From positions 1-56,648 of the forward strand of contig JAZNJH010000028.1 in assembly GCA_045577925.1 (NCBI GenBank): a stretch of DNA of 56,648 nucleotides, given 5' to 3'. This document shows positions 9,074-17,235 of the stretch, piece by piece. The stretch is from UBA4717 sp045577925. Lineage in GTDB: Bacteria > Bacillota > Clostridia > Oscillospirales > CAG-272. Under the pieces are notes generated by a model. The model was not told the DNA's origin. It worked only from the letters and a program-made list of their open reading frames with translations, and ran no database searches. Position numbers and translations under genes: made by a program. Within the stretch, counting starts at the first letter, position 1. Each line of letters starts with the position of its first letter.

Positions 9074-10432
9074 TTAGTTGCCGTCTGAATCGAATGTGGA
9101 CGCAGTCTCGATACGCACAAGCGCTTCCTGTGCAAGCACGCAAGCAGTAACGTCTGCCTTCCAGCCAACCGTAGCACGCTGGTTAATGGGGTCGCCCGTA
9201 CCTGCAGAACCAAGCTGCTTTATAATGTGCTCGGGTCTTCCCGTGCCGGCAATATCAATAACGCCGTAAGCGTTCTCGCCAAGTACGAGAGTGCAGTAAA
9301 CGCTTCTGCCAAGGCTGCCTGCATTAGCCGCATACGCCTTGTCGCCTGCAGCATATGTGCCGTTAGCGCCTTCTGTAAGGTAGATTGCCTTAGTCGCAGC
9401 ATTCGCGCCCGAAACAGTAACCTTTTCAACCGTAGCCTCGTCCTCATCGTAAAGCTGAAGATTCTTTCCAACGAGAGCTGCAGCATCATCAGCTGAAAGC
9501 TCATCTGAAACAGTAAGCATAAACTTCGTAGCGGTACCCGAAGTCGCAGATCCCGAACCCGATGCAGAGTAAGAAGCTATCGTAAGATACTTTGTACCGC
9601 TTGAAGCAACAAGCTTGTCTGCTTCAATGATCTTAGCTTCTGTAGACTCAACGAAACGAACGCCGCCGATTCTTCCGATCTCGCCGTTGTAAAGATCATC
9701 AGGATCGCAGTAGTTCTTGGGAGCTTCCCATGCAGGGTCGTTCATAAGGTCATATGCAACGTCAGGATGAATAATTGCAATATAAGAGCCGTTTATCTTC
9801 TTAACGTTCTGACTCTTGAGCGTACGTGCCGCACGTCTGATGCAGTCAACGGTAAGATAATGGTTACCATCATCACGACCGCCAACAAGCGCAAGTCTTG
9901 AGCTTACAGCGTTTTCGCCATACTGTACGTTTGTACCGTTTGCAACGAGTACGTCTCTTACAATAGCATCAATAGTTCTTCCTGCCTGCGAACCGAGAAG
10001 CTTTGTAGCTTCAACAATGTTATTGTCAACAGCAGTCATAAGAAGCATGTCGGTAAGCTCAATATAAGCGCCGTACTGATATACAGTAGCCTTGAGTGTT
10101 GACATCTCCATAGATGTGCCCTTGGGTGTAACACCTTCAATGAGCGGAGTCGTCGCCTTTTTAAGCGCCGAATAGCGTCTGAACTCAACAGTCTTGCCGC
10201 CATTCTTGGGGATAGGTCTCTTCTGGCCGAACTGAATATGTACAAGCTCGGGCTCAGCGTTATCGATAAGATAATCGCTGTAATAGGTCTTCATATCGGC
10301 GGAAAGACCGCCGCCTTCAGGATAAGGTGTAGTAACACCGGCGTTTGCGTTAACCATACCGCCTGTCGCGTGTACGTTATCGCCTGCCGCAAAAAGCTGA
10401 AGTAAACACATTAATTTTAAAATCTTTTTCAT
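9074..10432 (-). CDS. Major capsid protein, N4-gp56 family
   Basis: A 452-residue protein with the hallmarks of the N4-gp56 capsid family (HK97 fold): KTYYSDYLIDNAEP, FGQKRPIPKNGGKTVEFRRY and DNNIVEATKLLGSQAGRTID in the N-terminal third, and TGDPINQRATVGWK near the end. An inserted Ala/Ser/Gly-rich domain (about 290-375) interrupts the usual order and may decorate the surface. The N-terminus is a short basic-hydrophobic presequence ending in LQLFA, the same motif that Prp cleaves in ribosomal protein L27 and in some staphylococcal phage capsid proteins, so the mature protein probably starts at about residue 16. The start ATG has a GGAGAG ribosome binding site. Confidence 0.93.
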   Translation of the reverse strand: MKKILKLMCLLQLFAAGDNVHATGGMVNANAGVTTPYPEGGGLSADMKTYYSDYLIDNAEPELVHIQFGQKRPIPKNGGKTVEFRRYSALKKATTPLIEGVTPKGTSMEMSTLKATVYQYGAYIELTDMLLMTAVDNNIVEATKLLGSQAGRTIDAIVRDVLVANGTNVQYGENAVSSRLALVGGRDDGNHYLTVDCIRRAARTLKSQNVKKINGSYIAIIHPDVAYDLMNDPAWEAPKNYCDPDDLYNGEIGRIGGVRFVESTEAKIIEADKLVASSGTKYLTIASYSASGSGSATSGTATKFMLTVSDELSADDAAALVGKNLQLYDEDEATVEKVTVSGANAATKAIYLTEGANGTYAAGDKAYAANAGSLGRSVYCTLVLGENAYGVIDIAGTGRPEHIIKQLGSAGTGDPINQRATVGWKADVTACVLAQEALVRIETASTFDSDGN

Positions 10433-10454
10433 AATAACTCTCCGTTTCGCCGTG

Positions 10455-10484
10455 TAACACGGCTTTTTTCTTTTTCGTGTAATT
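10455..10484 (+). terminator. Hairpin with T-tract on the plus strand
   Basis: GCCGTGTAACACGGC is a 6-bp stem followed on the plus strand by TTTTTCTTTTT. It lies just upstream of the capsid ribosome binding site. It would stop antisense transcription; on the sense strand it is only a hairpin. Confidence 0.5.
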
Positions 10485-10509
10485 CATTTTGCATACGCCT
10501 TCGCAAGAC

Positions 10510-10604
10510 GTTGGTGCACAAAGCTTTGCAAAGCAAAACTTGGTCGAGACTTCAAATTTCACGAGTCCTCACGCGCGTCTTGGTCGCCGTACTACGGACG
10601 AGAG
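10510..10604 (-). repeat. Late-gene 3' hairpin repeat, copy 4 (after scaffold gene, diverged)
   Basis: Shares the order of the repeat family (GTCCG-type hairpin arm next to the stop codon, GCGCGTGAGGA, then GGTCGAG-type and ACGT segments) but with several substitutions and an extra small hairpin (GCTTTGCAAAGC). Confidence 0.6.
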
Positions 10605-11552
10605 TTAAAAAACAATGTTTTCGCCGGCAAGAACTCTGCGTGCGATCTCCTCACGGTCGCGCTTGTTAAGAGTAGAAGCGCTTGACTTAACAATAACACC
10701 CGAAGATGCTCCGGCACCATTCTCGCGCGGACGGTTACCCCTTGCGCGGATGTTTTCGGCAGTCTTCTTAACAGTATCAGCCTGCGCAAATTTAAGAGCA
10801 GACTGTATTATCTCATCGTGATGAAGCGCCATGTAAGCATCCTTAACGCTAACGTTCGACTGTAAGAGACGGGCAAAGTTCGGGTCCCTCTCGATCTCGC
10901 TTCTTACCGAAAATCCGGGAACAGTCTTCTGCATTTCAGCCTCTTCGGAAGCAATACGCGCATTAAAGCGACGTGCTCTTTCAGCTTCGGCCGACTCTGC
11001 TATCTGCCGGCGCATACGGACGTTTTCCACTTTCATGCGGAAATTGCCGTTCGCTTCTTCGTCTGTTATACCGAACTCATCATCAGAGCCGCGTATAAAC
11101 TCATTGTCGTTTTCAACTCTCGATTTAAGTGAATCAATATCGTCAACACCGTATTTTGCATAAAGGAAGTCAAGAACTTCATTCTGCTTGTCAACGGTGC
11201 CTTTGAGCTCCTTTGTTTCTTTAAAGCGCCTGTTTATCATCTTCTGCGTGTCTTCGGTATAAAGATCCTTGTTGTTCTTTATAAATTCCCTGTAAGCACG
11301 TCTGCGCTCTTCTTCACTCGGAGCCGCTTGTGTATCGGCACCATTATCATCCGCTCCCGTATCAGCTTCAGTGCCCGAGGATCCCTTGGATACACCTTCC
11401 GGCTGCAGTCCGTACTCGATGCGTGGAGCTTTTGATTTCGTACCGTTTTCTGACTGCCCGGCGGCGGCAGTCGCGCTGTTTGCTTCGCCCGAAGATGCCG
11501 CACCCTCGCCCTCGGCAAAGAGCTGCAGCATAAGTATTTCTGTATATGGCAT
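10605..11552 (-). CDS. Phage scaffolding protein
   Basis: A 315-residue acidic, low-complexity and coiled-coil protein directly upstream of the capsid gene, the usual place of a scaffold. Residues 14-80 are rich in Ala, Ser, Gly and Glu; residues 80-260 are charged and helical; the tail (about 265-315) is basic, as expected for capsid binding. The N-terminus ends its presequence with MLQLFA at residues 8-13, matching the capsid presequence, so both are likely cut by the Prp protease encoded upstream. The ATG at 11552 has an AGGAAGG ribosome binding site. Confidence 0.85.
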   Translation of the reverse strand: MPYTEILMLQLFAEGEGAASSGEANSATAAAGQSENGTKSKAPRIEYGLQPEGVSKGSSGTEADTGADDNGADTQAAPSEEERRRAYREFIKNNKDLYTEDTQKMINRRFKETKELKGTVDKQNEVLDFLYAKYGVDDIDSLKSRVENDNEFIRGSDDEFGITDEEANGNFRMKVENVRMRRQIAESAEAERARRFNARIASEEAEMQKTVPGFSVRSEIERDPNFARLLQSNVSVKDAYMALHHDEIIQSALKFAQADTVKKTAENIRARGNRPRENGAGASSGVIVKSSASTLNKRDREEIARRVLAGENIVF

Positions 11553-11569
11553 ATAAAGCCTTCCTTTCC

Positions 11570-11790
11570 GCGGTGCTAACGTGCACTGTTTTCTCTCGTG
11601 AAGGATCGTGCCTGTACAATCCTTCTATGGCTTCGTAAGCGAAGCCTTGTTCCAAGCATGCCGTTTGCATGCTTTAATGGCTTCGTGAGCGAAGCCTTGC
11701 ATTGTGTGTGAAATGTGCCTTACCTGTTTCCCTTCTCAGTAGGCAAATAAGAAAGGGAAATCAGGTAAGACTTCTTTAGGAGAAAACATG
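11570..11790. repeat. Structured intergenic region with several hairpins
   Basis: About 300 bases between prp and the scaffold gene carry no convincing gene. They hold two near-identical hairpins (GGCTTCG with CGAAGCC) at about 11632 and 11680, a GCATGC stem between them, and a long imperfect stem of about 18 bp at 11718-11772 (CTTACCTG paired with CAGGTAAG at the base). A further stem lies near 11788. Confidence 0.6.
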
Positions 11791-11859
11791 CACGCCACCG
11801 TGCACCTTAATGATAACTCAATAAAATTCACTTGTCTACAACACTATCTAAAAAAATTT

Positions 11860-12180
11860 TTACGATTTAACGATTACGCTCACACGAACGTTTTCAGGGT
11901 GCTCATTAGCTATAAGCAAAAGACCGCTCTCGAAAAGCTCGCACGCGCCTTTCAACCTCGGGCTTCTTCGCTTAAAGTGCACTTTAATATCAGCCTTGCC
12001 CGAAGCCATTTCAATATCGGATACGCATCCGTCATATTCTTCAGCAAATACCGCAAAGGCAAGTATAAGTGAGGATACACCTGCGCAAACAATATCTTTG
12101 CCAAGCTCAGCATATCCTGCGTGCCCTCTCACACAAACGTCGTACTCCCTCTTGCCGGATCTTATCTCGATGTTTATCAC
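11860..12180 (-). CDS. prp: Prp-family cysteine protease (phage-encoded)
   Basis: A 106-residue protein of the Prp (YsxB) family, the cysteine protease that removes the N-terminal extension of ribosomal protein L27 in Firmicutes. Visible signatures are GHAGYAELGKDIVCAGVSS with His20 and Cys32 in the places of the catalytic pair, and the beta-rich C-terminal half with VKVHF-type strands. Length matches the family. The ATG overlaps the portal stop (ATGA at 12177-12180), so the two are translationally coupled. The next two morphogenetic genes, scaffold and capsid, both carry LQLFA presequences, so capsid-precursor processing is the likely job. It could also act on host L27, which is inference. 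Confidence 0.9.
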   Translation of the reverse strand: MINIEIRSGKREYDVCVRGHAGYAELGKDIVCAGVSSLILAFAVFAEEYDGCVSDIEMASGKADIKVHFKRRSPRLKGACELFESGLLLIANEHPENVRVSVIVKS

Positions 12181-14093
12181 GACTGTACACCTCTGCGCAC
12201 AAGATCATCGGCATAAGACTGCGCATGCATAGCATTTCTGTCAGCCATCGAGCCCGTAGACACATTTTCGCTACTCTGCATATCCGTCGAGGACGCCGTC
12301 TTCGACATCCCGTTTGCGCCCACTCCTTGTCCCTGTCCGCTCAGAGCCGACACCCGAGACGCAAGAGAAGCCACCTGCTTTTGAAGCTCGGAACACATCT
12401 TCATAAGCGTGTCACCCTCTTTTATCTTGTCAAGCATCTTGTCCTTGCCCTCAAATTCAAGCGCTTCCAAGGCAACACTTGCCGACTGCGCATTTTCGGG
12501 ATTAAAGAAACCAAGCTTGTAAAGGTTCATAACAGTCTCATTCTGAGAAAGACGCGCATAAGGTGAACGCTTCTCGGCGCGTACGTCAATATCGAATATA
12601 GGTACACGGTATAATTCCTCTTCACCTGCCGTAAATGCCTGCTCTGCTATCTGTGCAGACGAAAAATCAACGTACTCAGCCTTTCCCGGCGCATCTCCCG
12701 TAACCCTGAACGTGCGAGTCTCGGTGTAAAACTGACGCATCAGCTCAATAACGAGCCGTACAATTTCAACGTACGAGCGGTATGTCGTGTTTATAATGTC
12801 ACGCGATACCTTGTTTCCTGCTTCCTGGAGCGTTGCAATAGCCGCACCCGAGGTAACACCGCCCGAAGTACCGCCCGAATTAACGTCACGGTTGGCGCTC
12901 GTCTCTTTCATCTCGTTGATCTTGGCATCACGAACGTTCACAACGATACCGTTAAGACCGGGCACAGTGATAGGACGGTAATTATCGTCGTTAAGACTGC
13001 CGTCCACCGTAACGATAGGAATGTTCCAGTCAAGAAACTCCTCTTGGTTGATGTTCGCAGTCTTTTTTATAAAAAACCTCGGCTTTGACTGCATAAGCGT
13101 GTGCTCAAGTATATTCTGATCAAGCCTGTCAATGTATACCTGTGCATCCTTCGTAACGGCAATAACGCCAAAGCCGTACGGAGTACCGCTTTCGGGATAT
13201 AAAACGTCAAGTATAAACGGATATTTTCCGTGATCGTAAAGACCGCGATCGGATAATTCTGCATCATCCTCGGTAGAATAAAGGATCTCCTCGCCTGCAA
13301 GCTTCATAAAGTGTACAACAGTCCTGCCATCGATACGCTTTTTGTAATACCAGTCGACAACGAGCACCTTGTCGGACGTATCAATGTTGTCATCAAGTAT
13401 GTATTTTGCTACGTCGATAAGATCGCCGCTCTTTATGTCAACTCCCGGATATTCCTCAGTAAGCTCTTCCCTGTCTCGTAAAGTAACGCAAAAAACGTTC
13501 TTCGATTCTTCAAGCTCCTTGATTCCGGGCTCCCAATAGAGATTGAGAAGATCCACCGACTTGATTATAATATCACCAAGCCCGTTTTCAAGAGAAGAAT
13601 CCCAAAATACACCGTAAGCGCAAGCACCGTGCTTTATCTTGTAATAAGCATTGTCTGAATAGACTTTTTCAAAGCCGGAGCGCTCCATTATAACGGGAAT
13701 AATAGACGAAAGCGCATCAGCTGAAGCTTCGTCTGAACGCTCACGGGGAAGACATACCGCGCTCGGATAATTGTCCATTAAATCAGCATGCTTGTTAACA
13801 ACAGAATTAAAAAGCCACGCCGACGTCGGACGCGGTACGTCCGTGCGCTTATTTTTTTCAGGATCAGTGCTGTTTTTCGAAGCTGCATAATCATTGTAAC
13901 GCTGCCGCCAGAAAAGCTCGTCAGATATGATCCTCTGTTCAAGAGAAGCCTTACCGTCCTTGTACTTTTTAAGAAGCTCAAGCCCGCGCCTTGCAATATT
14001 GCGCCTTTCAAAGCCGACGTCATTATTCTGTTTAACAGGCGTTTTTCTTTTTAAATTCTTGTTTTCGATACCATTTTCCATACCAAACTCCAA
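12177..14093 (-). CDS. Phage portal protein
   Basis: A 638-residue protein between the large terminase and the protease/scaffold/capsid genes. Motifs typical of portals of short-tailed phages include DVPRPTSAWLFNSVVNKHADLMDNYP (around 90-115), YGVFWDSSLENGLGDI, WYYKKRIDGRTVVHFMKLAGEEIL and a long helical C-terminal third containing GVTSGAAIATLQEAGNK. The last ~60 residues are Ser/Met/Gly-rich and low complexity. The portal forms the dodecameric vertex through which DNA is packaged. A second ATG lies 4 codons downstream; the ribosome binding site does not decide clearly between them. Confidence 0.9.
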   Translation of the reverse strand: MEFGMENGIENKNLKRKTPVKQNNDVGFERRNIARRGLELLKKYKDGKASLEQRIISDELFWRQRYNDYAASKNSTDPEKNKRTDVPRPTSAWLFNSVVNKHADLMDNYPSAVCLPRERSDEASADALSSIIPVIMERSGFEKVYSDNAYYKIKHGACAYGVFWDSSLENGLGDIIIKSVDLLNLYWEPGIKELEESKNVFCVTLRDREELTEEYPGVDIKSGDLIDVAKYILDDNIDTSDKVLVVDWYYKKRIDGRTVVHFMKLAGEEILYSTEDDAELSDRGLYDHGKYPFILDVLYPESGTPYGFGVIAVTKDAQVYIDRLDQNILEHTLMQSKPRFFIKKTANINQEEFLDWNIPIVTVDGSLNDDNYRPITVPGLNGIVVNVRDAKINEMKETSANRDVNSGGTSGGVTSGAAIATLQEAGNKVSRDIINTTYRSYVEIVRLVIELMRQFYTETRTFRVTGDAPGKAEYVDFSSAQIAEQAFTAGEEELYRVPIFDIDVRAEKRSPYARLSQNETVMNLYKLGFFNPENAQSASVALEALEFEGKDKMLDKIKEGDTLMKMCSELQKQVASLASRVSALSGQGQGVGANGMSKTASSTDMQSSENVSTGSMADRNAMHAQSYADDLVRRGVQS

Positions 14094-14156
14094 TCTGCAG
14101 CCAAACGACTGCGGTAAAAATAAATTATTTCAGATAATTTTGCTTTTTAAAATTAA

Positions 14157-14232
14157 CAAGCAACGGAGTACGGGTCACAACGAAAAAACTCACGCAATCC
14201 GCACGCGCTGTTTGGCCGTCCGCCCTCGCGGA
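14157..14232 (-). repeat. Late-gene 3' hairpin repeat, copy 2 (after terL)
   Basis: Starts immediately at the terL stop codon. It has the same GTCCGCGAGGGCGGAC stem and GCGCGTGCGGATTGCG segment as the copy after the capsid gene, with a diverged middle. Confidence 0.8.
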
Positions 14233-15666
14233 CTATAAATTTCTCATCGTAAACGTGTTGTAATTAACAGCCTTGCCCGAATCAAGAGGATCAAACTCAG
14301 GCAGCTTCTTTTCAGCTTTTTTCTGCGGAATAATCGGGTGCATCATACACATATACCTCGTTTCGTCCGCAATATGATCTTCCATATCGCTATCAACGTC
14401 CTCGGGCGATATTTTCGAATACTGTAAAAGCGGAATCGTGCGTATAAAGCCGTGACAATTATTGAATATATACATCATCGGAATGCCGTTTTCATCAAAT
14501 TTGAGCCTGTTGTGAACCTGCGCCCACCCGGTAATACGCTGATTGTCGCCACGTTCAAAATAAATACCGAATTTTTCAGCTACCTCGGCAATAGATATAC
14601 CGCCGTTTGAAGCCCATATAGCAGGATCCGCAACACCGTATATGCGCTTATTTTTTAGCCACTTGTGTTCCCTCTCAATACGCGCGATCTCTGCAAATAT
14701 CTCGTCTGTGGTCCATTTCAGACCGACGTTTTCCTCGCGCGGCACACAGCCGTAAAGCTCAAGTATCCGATAAAGCCTTCCGTCATAATCACACGCCCAC
14801 CACGCGCAGGAAAAGGGCTTCGCGTATCCGTGATCGTACGAACGGTATATAGTCCACGTCTCGGGAATATCAAACGGCGCAATAACGTGCGTGCCGAGCC
14901 TGTCATTATAATGCTCGGTGTCGTCTCTGAATTCTTCGAACACCTGCCCCTCGTAAACGTCCCAATCTCCGTCAAGATGAGCGCGCCTCTTGTGCTCGGG
15001 TAAAGCCTCAAGCGCACTTATGTACTCGGGATTCGCATTCATAAGCACCTTGTTGTCGTAAACCTTTGCCGATATAAAGTAATAGTCGTCTGGATTCTCC
15101 CTCTCTCTGAAATTGCGATCGACAAACAACCGCTTTATATACTGATGTCCGGGTCCGCCCGGGTTACAGGTGTAGTACGCACGTGTGCGAAAATCCGTCC
15201 TCGTGCTTCTGAGAGAAGTTAGTATAAACCTTATCCACTCTTCTTTAAAGTTCGTCGCTTCCTCAAAGCCTATAACGTCAAATTCTGCGCCCTGGTACTG
15301 CATCATATCGCCGTCATTGTCACAATATCCGAGCTTAAGCCTTGAGCCGTTTGGAAACACAAAAGAGCGCTCATCTTTCTTGTACACCGCATACCCGTTC
15401 AGCGCATACGTAAGAGGTAATATATGATTTTCTCTTAGCTCCTGCATGGTACGTCTGAGCAAAAGCACGGATAAATTCGGATACCTCATACAAAGCATAA
15501 CAAGCTTGCGGCGCATAGCGTAACTCTTACCGCCGCCACGAGCACCGCCGTATGCCGTGTGCTTGGCACGTGACTTATAAAATAAGATCTGCTTCGGATT
15601 CGGCACTTCCGTGCGAAGCTGTTCAAATATAGGGGCCGAAAGAGACCCCGTCTCAATTTTTGCCAA
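14233..15666 (-). CDS. terL: Terminase large subunit
   Basis: A 477-residue DNA-packaging motor. The ATPase domain shows the Walker A motif GGARGGGKS at residues 40-48 and Walker B plus catalytic glutamate in FDVIGFEEAT at 129-138, followed by the coupling TSLR and CNPGG motif near 175. The C-terminal RNase H-like nuclease is marked by SYDHGY (about 268) and GVADPAI (about 347). It cuts concatemeric DNA and pumps it through the portal. It lies downstream of the small terminase and upstream of the portal, the canonical order. Confidence 0.95.
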   Translation of the reverse strand: MAKIETGSLSAPIFEQLRTEVPNPKQILFYKSRAKHTAYGGARGGGKSYAMRRKLVMLCMRYPNLSVLLLRRTMQELRENHILPLTYALNGYAVYKKDERSFVFPNGSRLKLGYCDNDGDMMQYQGAEFDVIGFEEATNFKEEWIRFILTSLRSTRTDFRTRAYYTCNPGGPGHQYIKRLFVDRNFRERENPDDYYFISAKVYDNKVLMNANPEYISALEALPEHKRRAHLDGDWDVYEGQVFEEFRDDTEHYNDRLGTHVIAPFDIPETWTIYRSYDHGYAKPFSCAWWACDYDGRLYRILELYGCVPREENVGLKWTTDEIFAEIARIEREHKWLKNKRIYGVADPAIWASNGGISIAEVAEKFGIYFERGDNQRITGWAQVHNRLKFDENGIPMMYIFNNCHGFIRTIPLLQYSKISPEDVDSDMEDHIADETRYMCMMHPIIPQKKAEKKLPEFDPLDSGKAVNYNTFTMRNL

Positions 15667-15748
15667 ACATAACCGCCCCCAAAAATGTGCAATTTTGTTT
15701 TATTAGATCCGTCGAACAGAACGTCGGCGCCGTTCCCGCAAAATTACG

Positions 15749-15825
15749 ACAACGTCGGAGTATGGGTCGAGGCGTCAAGATCGCACAGACCTCATGCGCT
15801 GTTTGCCTGTCCGTGCTACGGACCG
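15749..15825 (-). repeat. Late-gene 3' hairpin repeat, copy 3 (after terS)
   Basis: Sits directly after the small terminase coding region. It keeps the order of elements seen after terL and the capsid gene: GGTCCGTAGCACGGAC-type stem, GCGCATGAGG, and the TCGACCCATACTCCGACGTT end. Confidence 0.7.
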
Positions 15826-16227
15826 CTACTCGCTCCATGTTTCAAGCTCGCCCTCGAAATTAAGAACGACCGCAGAAAGCTTCGTCTCGCCCTCAACCTT
15901 TGCATCTACCTGTTGCGCGGGCTTGCCAATGTTCATCTCAACGACCCATTTTGCGACGTCAAATTTGAGCCTGTCGCCTGTCTTTTTGCTGTTCAAAATA
16001 TCCTCAATAGTCGAAAGCGACTTCGGCAAAAGCTTCTTAAGCTCTTCAGACTTTTTAGGTCTTCCCGGGCTCTTCGGCTTCTCGCCGCCCTTAACAAATC
16101 TGCCGTTTGCACCGCGCTTCTGCTTCGGCTTCTTTATCTCTTGGGCAGGCATAACTGCAGCTTCATTTTCGTCCTGTATTTTCTCCCCTTTTTCCGTACT
16201 GCGGATCTCGGAGTCCATTTTCATCAC
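15826..16227 (-). CDS. Probable terminase small subunit
   Basis: A 133-residue basic protein directly upstream of terL. Residues 38-60 carry GRFVKGGEKPKSPGRPKKSEEL, the positively charged DUF5681-like head seen in many terminase-linked proteins, and residues 90-110 carry KFDVAKWVVEMNIGKPAQQVD, typical of small terminase C-termini. It should recognise the packaging site on DNA. The first ATG at 16227 and a second two codons later are both possible starts. A perfect palindrome lies 10 bases upstream of the start. Confidence 0.75.
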   Translation of the reverse strand: MMKMDSEIRSTEKGEKIQDENEAAVMPAQEIKKPKQKRGANGRFVKGGEKPKSPGRPKKSEELKKLLPKSLSTIEDILNSKKTGDRLKFDVAKWVVEMNIGKPAQQVDAKVEGETKLSAVVLNFEGELETWSE

Positions 16228-16236
16228 GCATAATAC

Positions 16237-16258
16237 ATATATCTCGAACGAGATATAT
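16237..16258. promoter_or_regulatory. 22-bp palindrome upstream of the late genes
   Basis: ATATATCTCG and CGAGATATAT form perfect 10-bp arms around a 2-base centre. It lies 10 bases before the start of the small terminase, the first gene after a terminator, so it is a candidate operator or leader hairpin for the late operon. Confidence 0.55.
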
Positions 16259-16471
16259 TATTATCTTCCTTTCCCGGGTTATAGAAAACACCCGATTTTT
16301 ACCGTAAAAAAATTACACGGTTTTGCCTTACGGTTTCATGTGGGCAGCGCCCACAGGCAAACAGCGCATATAAATTAACAAATTTCTCCATACCAACCCG
16401 TGCACCTGCGTTTTGCCTTACGGTTTCATCTTAACTTAAAAAAGCTCATTTGTCTATGACAGTAAACAGCA
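16259..16471. other. Non-coding region upstream of the late operon, with a direct repeat
   Basis: No supported gene in this stretch. A 20-bp direct repeat (GTTTTGCCTTACGGTTTCAT) occurs at 16320-16339 and 16410-16429, and a small stem TGTGGGC/GCCCACA lies at 16338-16356. Because a terminator precedes it and terS follows, the late promoter should be here, but I see no clear vegetative promoter. Confidence 0.5.
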
Positions 16472-16472
16472 T

Positions 16473-16515
16473 AAAAAAACAGCGCTCCGAATATAGAAAT
16501 ATTCGAAGCACCGTC
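16473..16515 (-). terminator. Rho-independent terminator before the late operon
   Basis: On the minus strand a long imperfect stem around TTCGAATATTTCTATATTCGGA is followed by CTGTTTTTTTATG. It ends the transcript of the 16519-16788 gene and isolates the terminase-capsid operon. Confidence 0.8.
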
Positions 16516-16518
16516 TTT

Positions 16519-16788
16519 TTATTTTTTCTCAACGTCAATAACGTACTTGTCTTGGTCACTTTGCAAATGCAGCTTAAATCGCTCAGGATTATCAATATAC
16601 TCTCCGAGAACTGCTTTATCTATCTCAGCATGCCTTTTATGCTCAACATCGATAAGATAAACAACGTAAGCCTGATAAAGCTCAACAATCTTCCCGTATC
16701 CCTTTATCTGCTCCTTGAGACGTTTTATCTCCTCGTCGCGCTTTTTCAGTATGTACTTTGCTCCTTCACTCATCGTATTTTTTGCCAC
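16519..16788 (-). CDS. Small coiled-coil phage protein
   Basis: About 89 residues, mostly a charged helix (LKKRDEEIKRLKEQIKGYGKIVELYQAYVVYLIDVEH) followed by a short acidic and basic tail. The GTG at 16788 has a GGGGGGA ribosome binding site; an ATG at 16773, overlapping the stop of the upstream gene, is the alternative. It lies between a Cys-rich gene and the late operon. Function unknown. Confidence 0.6.
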   Translation of the reverse strand: MAKNTMSEGAKYILKKRDEEIKRLKEQIKGYGKIVELYQAYVVYLIDVEHKRHAEIDKAVLGEYIDNPERFKLHLQSDQDKYVIDVEKK

Positions 16789-17032
16789 CTTTATCCCCCC
16801 TTTCGTAGCAGGCTGTAAGTGCCTTGTACATAAAGCACTCTTTGTATCCGCCCGGATGCGCACACAACCTGTAAATTATCTCCCGTCTGAAAAGCTTGTC
16901 CTTGAACTCTATACGGCAGCACTCACAGTACAGATACTGTCTCCCCTTGTAAGGTCTCTCATACCTGAAAAAAGGACATACACCCGTAAGCTCAGACTCT
17001 CGCGGACTGTCCCGCGACTGCAATTTCGCCAT
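16766..17032 (-). CDS. Cys-rich probable zinc-binding phage protein
   Basis: An 88-residue protein whose core, CPFFRYERPYKGRQYLYCECCRIEFKD and later LCAHPGGYKECF, has six Cys and one His spaced as in zinc ribbon or knuckle proteins. The same core is common in small proteins near the replication genes of clostridial phages. The downstream gene overlaps its stop codon, indicating one operon. Exact role unknown; nucleic acid binding is plausible. Confidence 0.65.
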   Translation of the reverse strand: MAKLQSRDSPRESELTGVCPFFRYERPYKGRQYLYCECCRIEFKDKLFRREIIYRLCAHPGGYKECFMYKALTACYERGDKGGKKYDE

Positions 17033-17074
17033 ATAACATCACTCCTCTCGTTTTTGAAATCGCAAAATATACCA

Positions 17075-17235
17075 ATCCGTCATCCATAAATTTCCGTCTC
17101 GTAGGGACCGTGCATCCAAGTTTTGCATCGCAAAACTGACGGTCCGTTAATCCGGCATCTGCAAATTTCCGTCTCGTAGGGACCGGCGTCCCCGACGGTC
17201 CGCTTGTCCCCGACGGTCCGTTAATCCGGCATCCA
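17075..17235 (-). repeat. Tandem hairpin repeat that includes the stop region of the HUH gene
   Basis: A unit of about 70 bp built around GGACCG/CGGTCC stems occurs twice in tandem, with partial extra copies. Each unit includes GATGCCGGATTAACGGACC, which in the right-hand unit is the end and stop codon of the upstream HUH gene. The array therefore looks like duplication of the gene's 3' end. Confidence 0.65.

Noticed and set aside
11788..12072. Plus-strand ORF of 94 codons with an excellent AGGAGAAAAC site before its ATG
   Set aside because: It lies antisense over most of prp, whose family match is clear; the encoded sequence looks like an antisense shadow and no promoter is seen. The ribosome binding site is probably chance.
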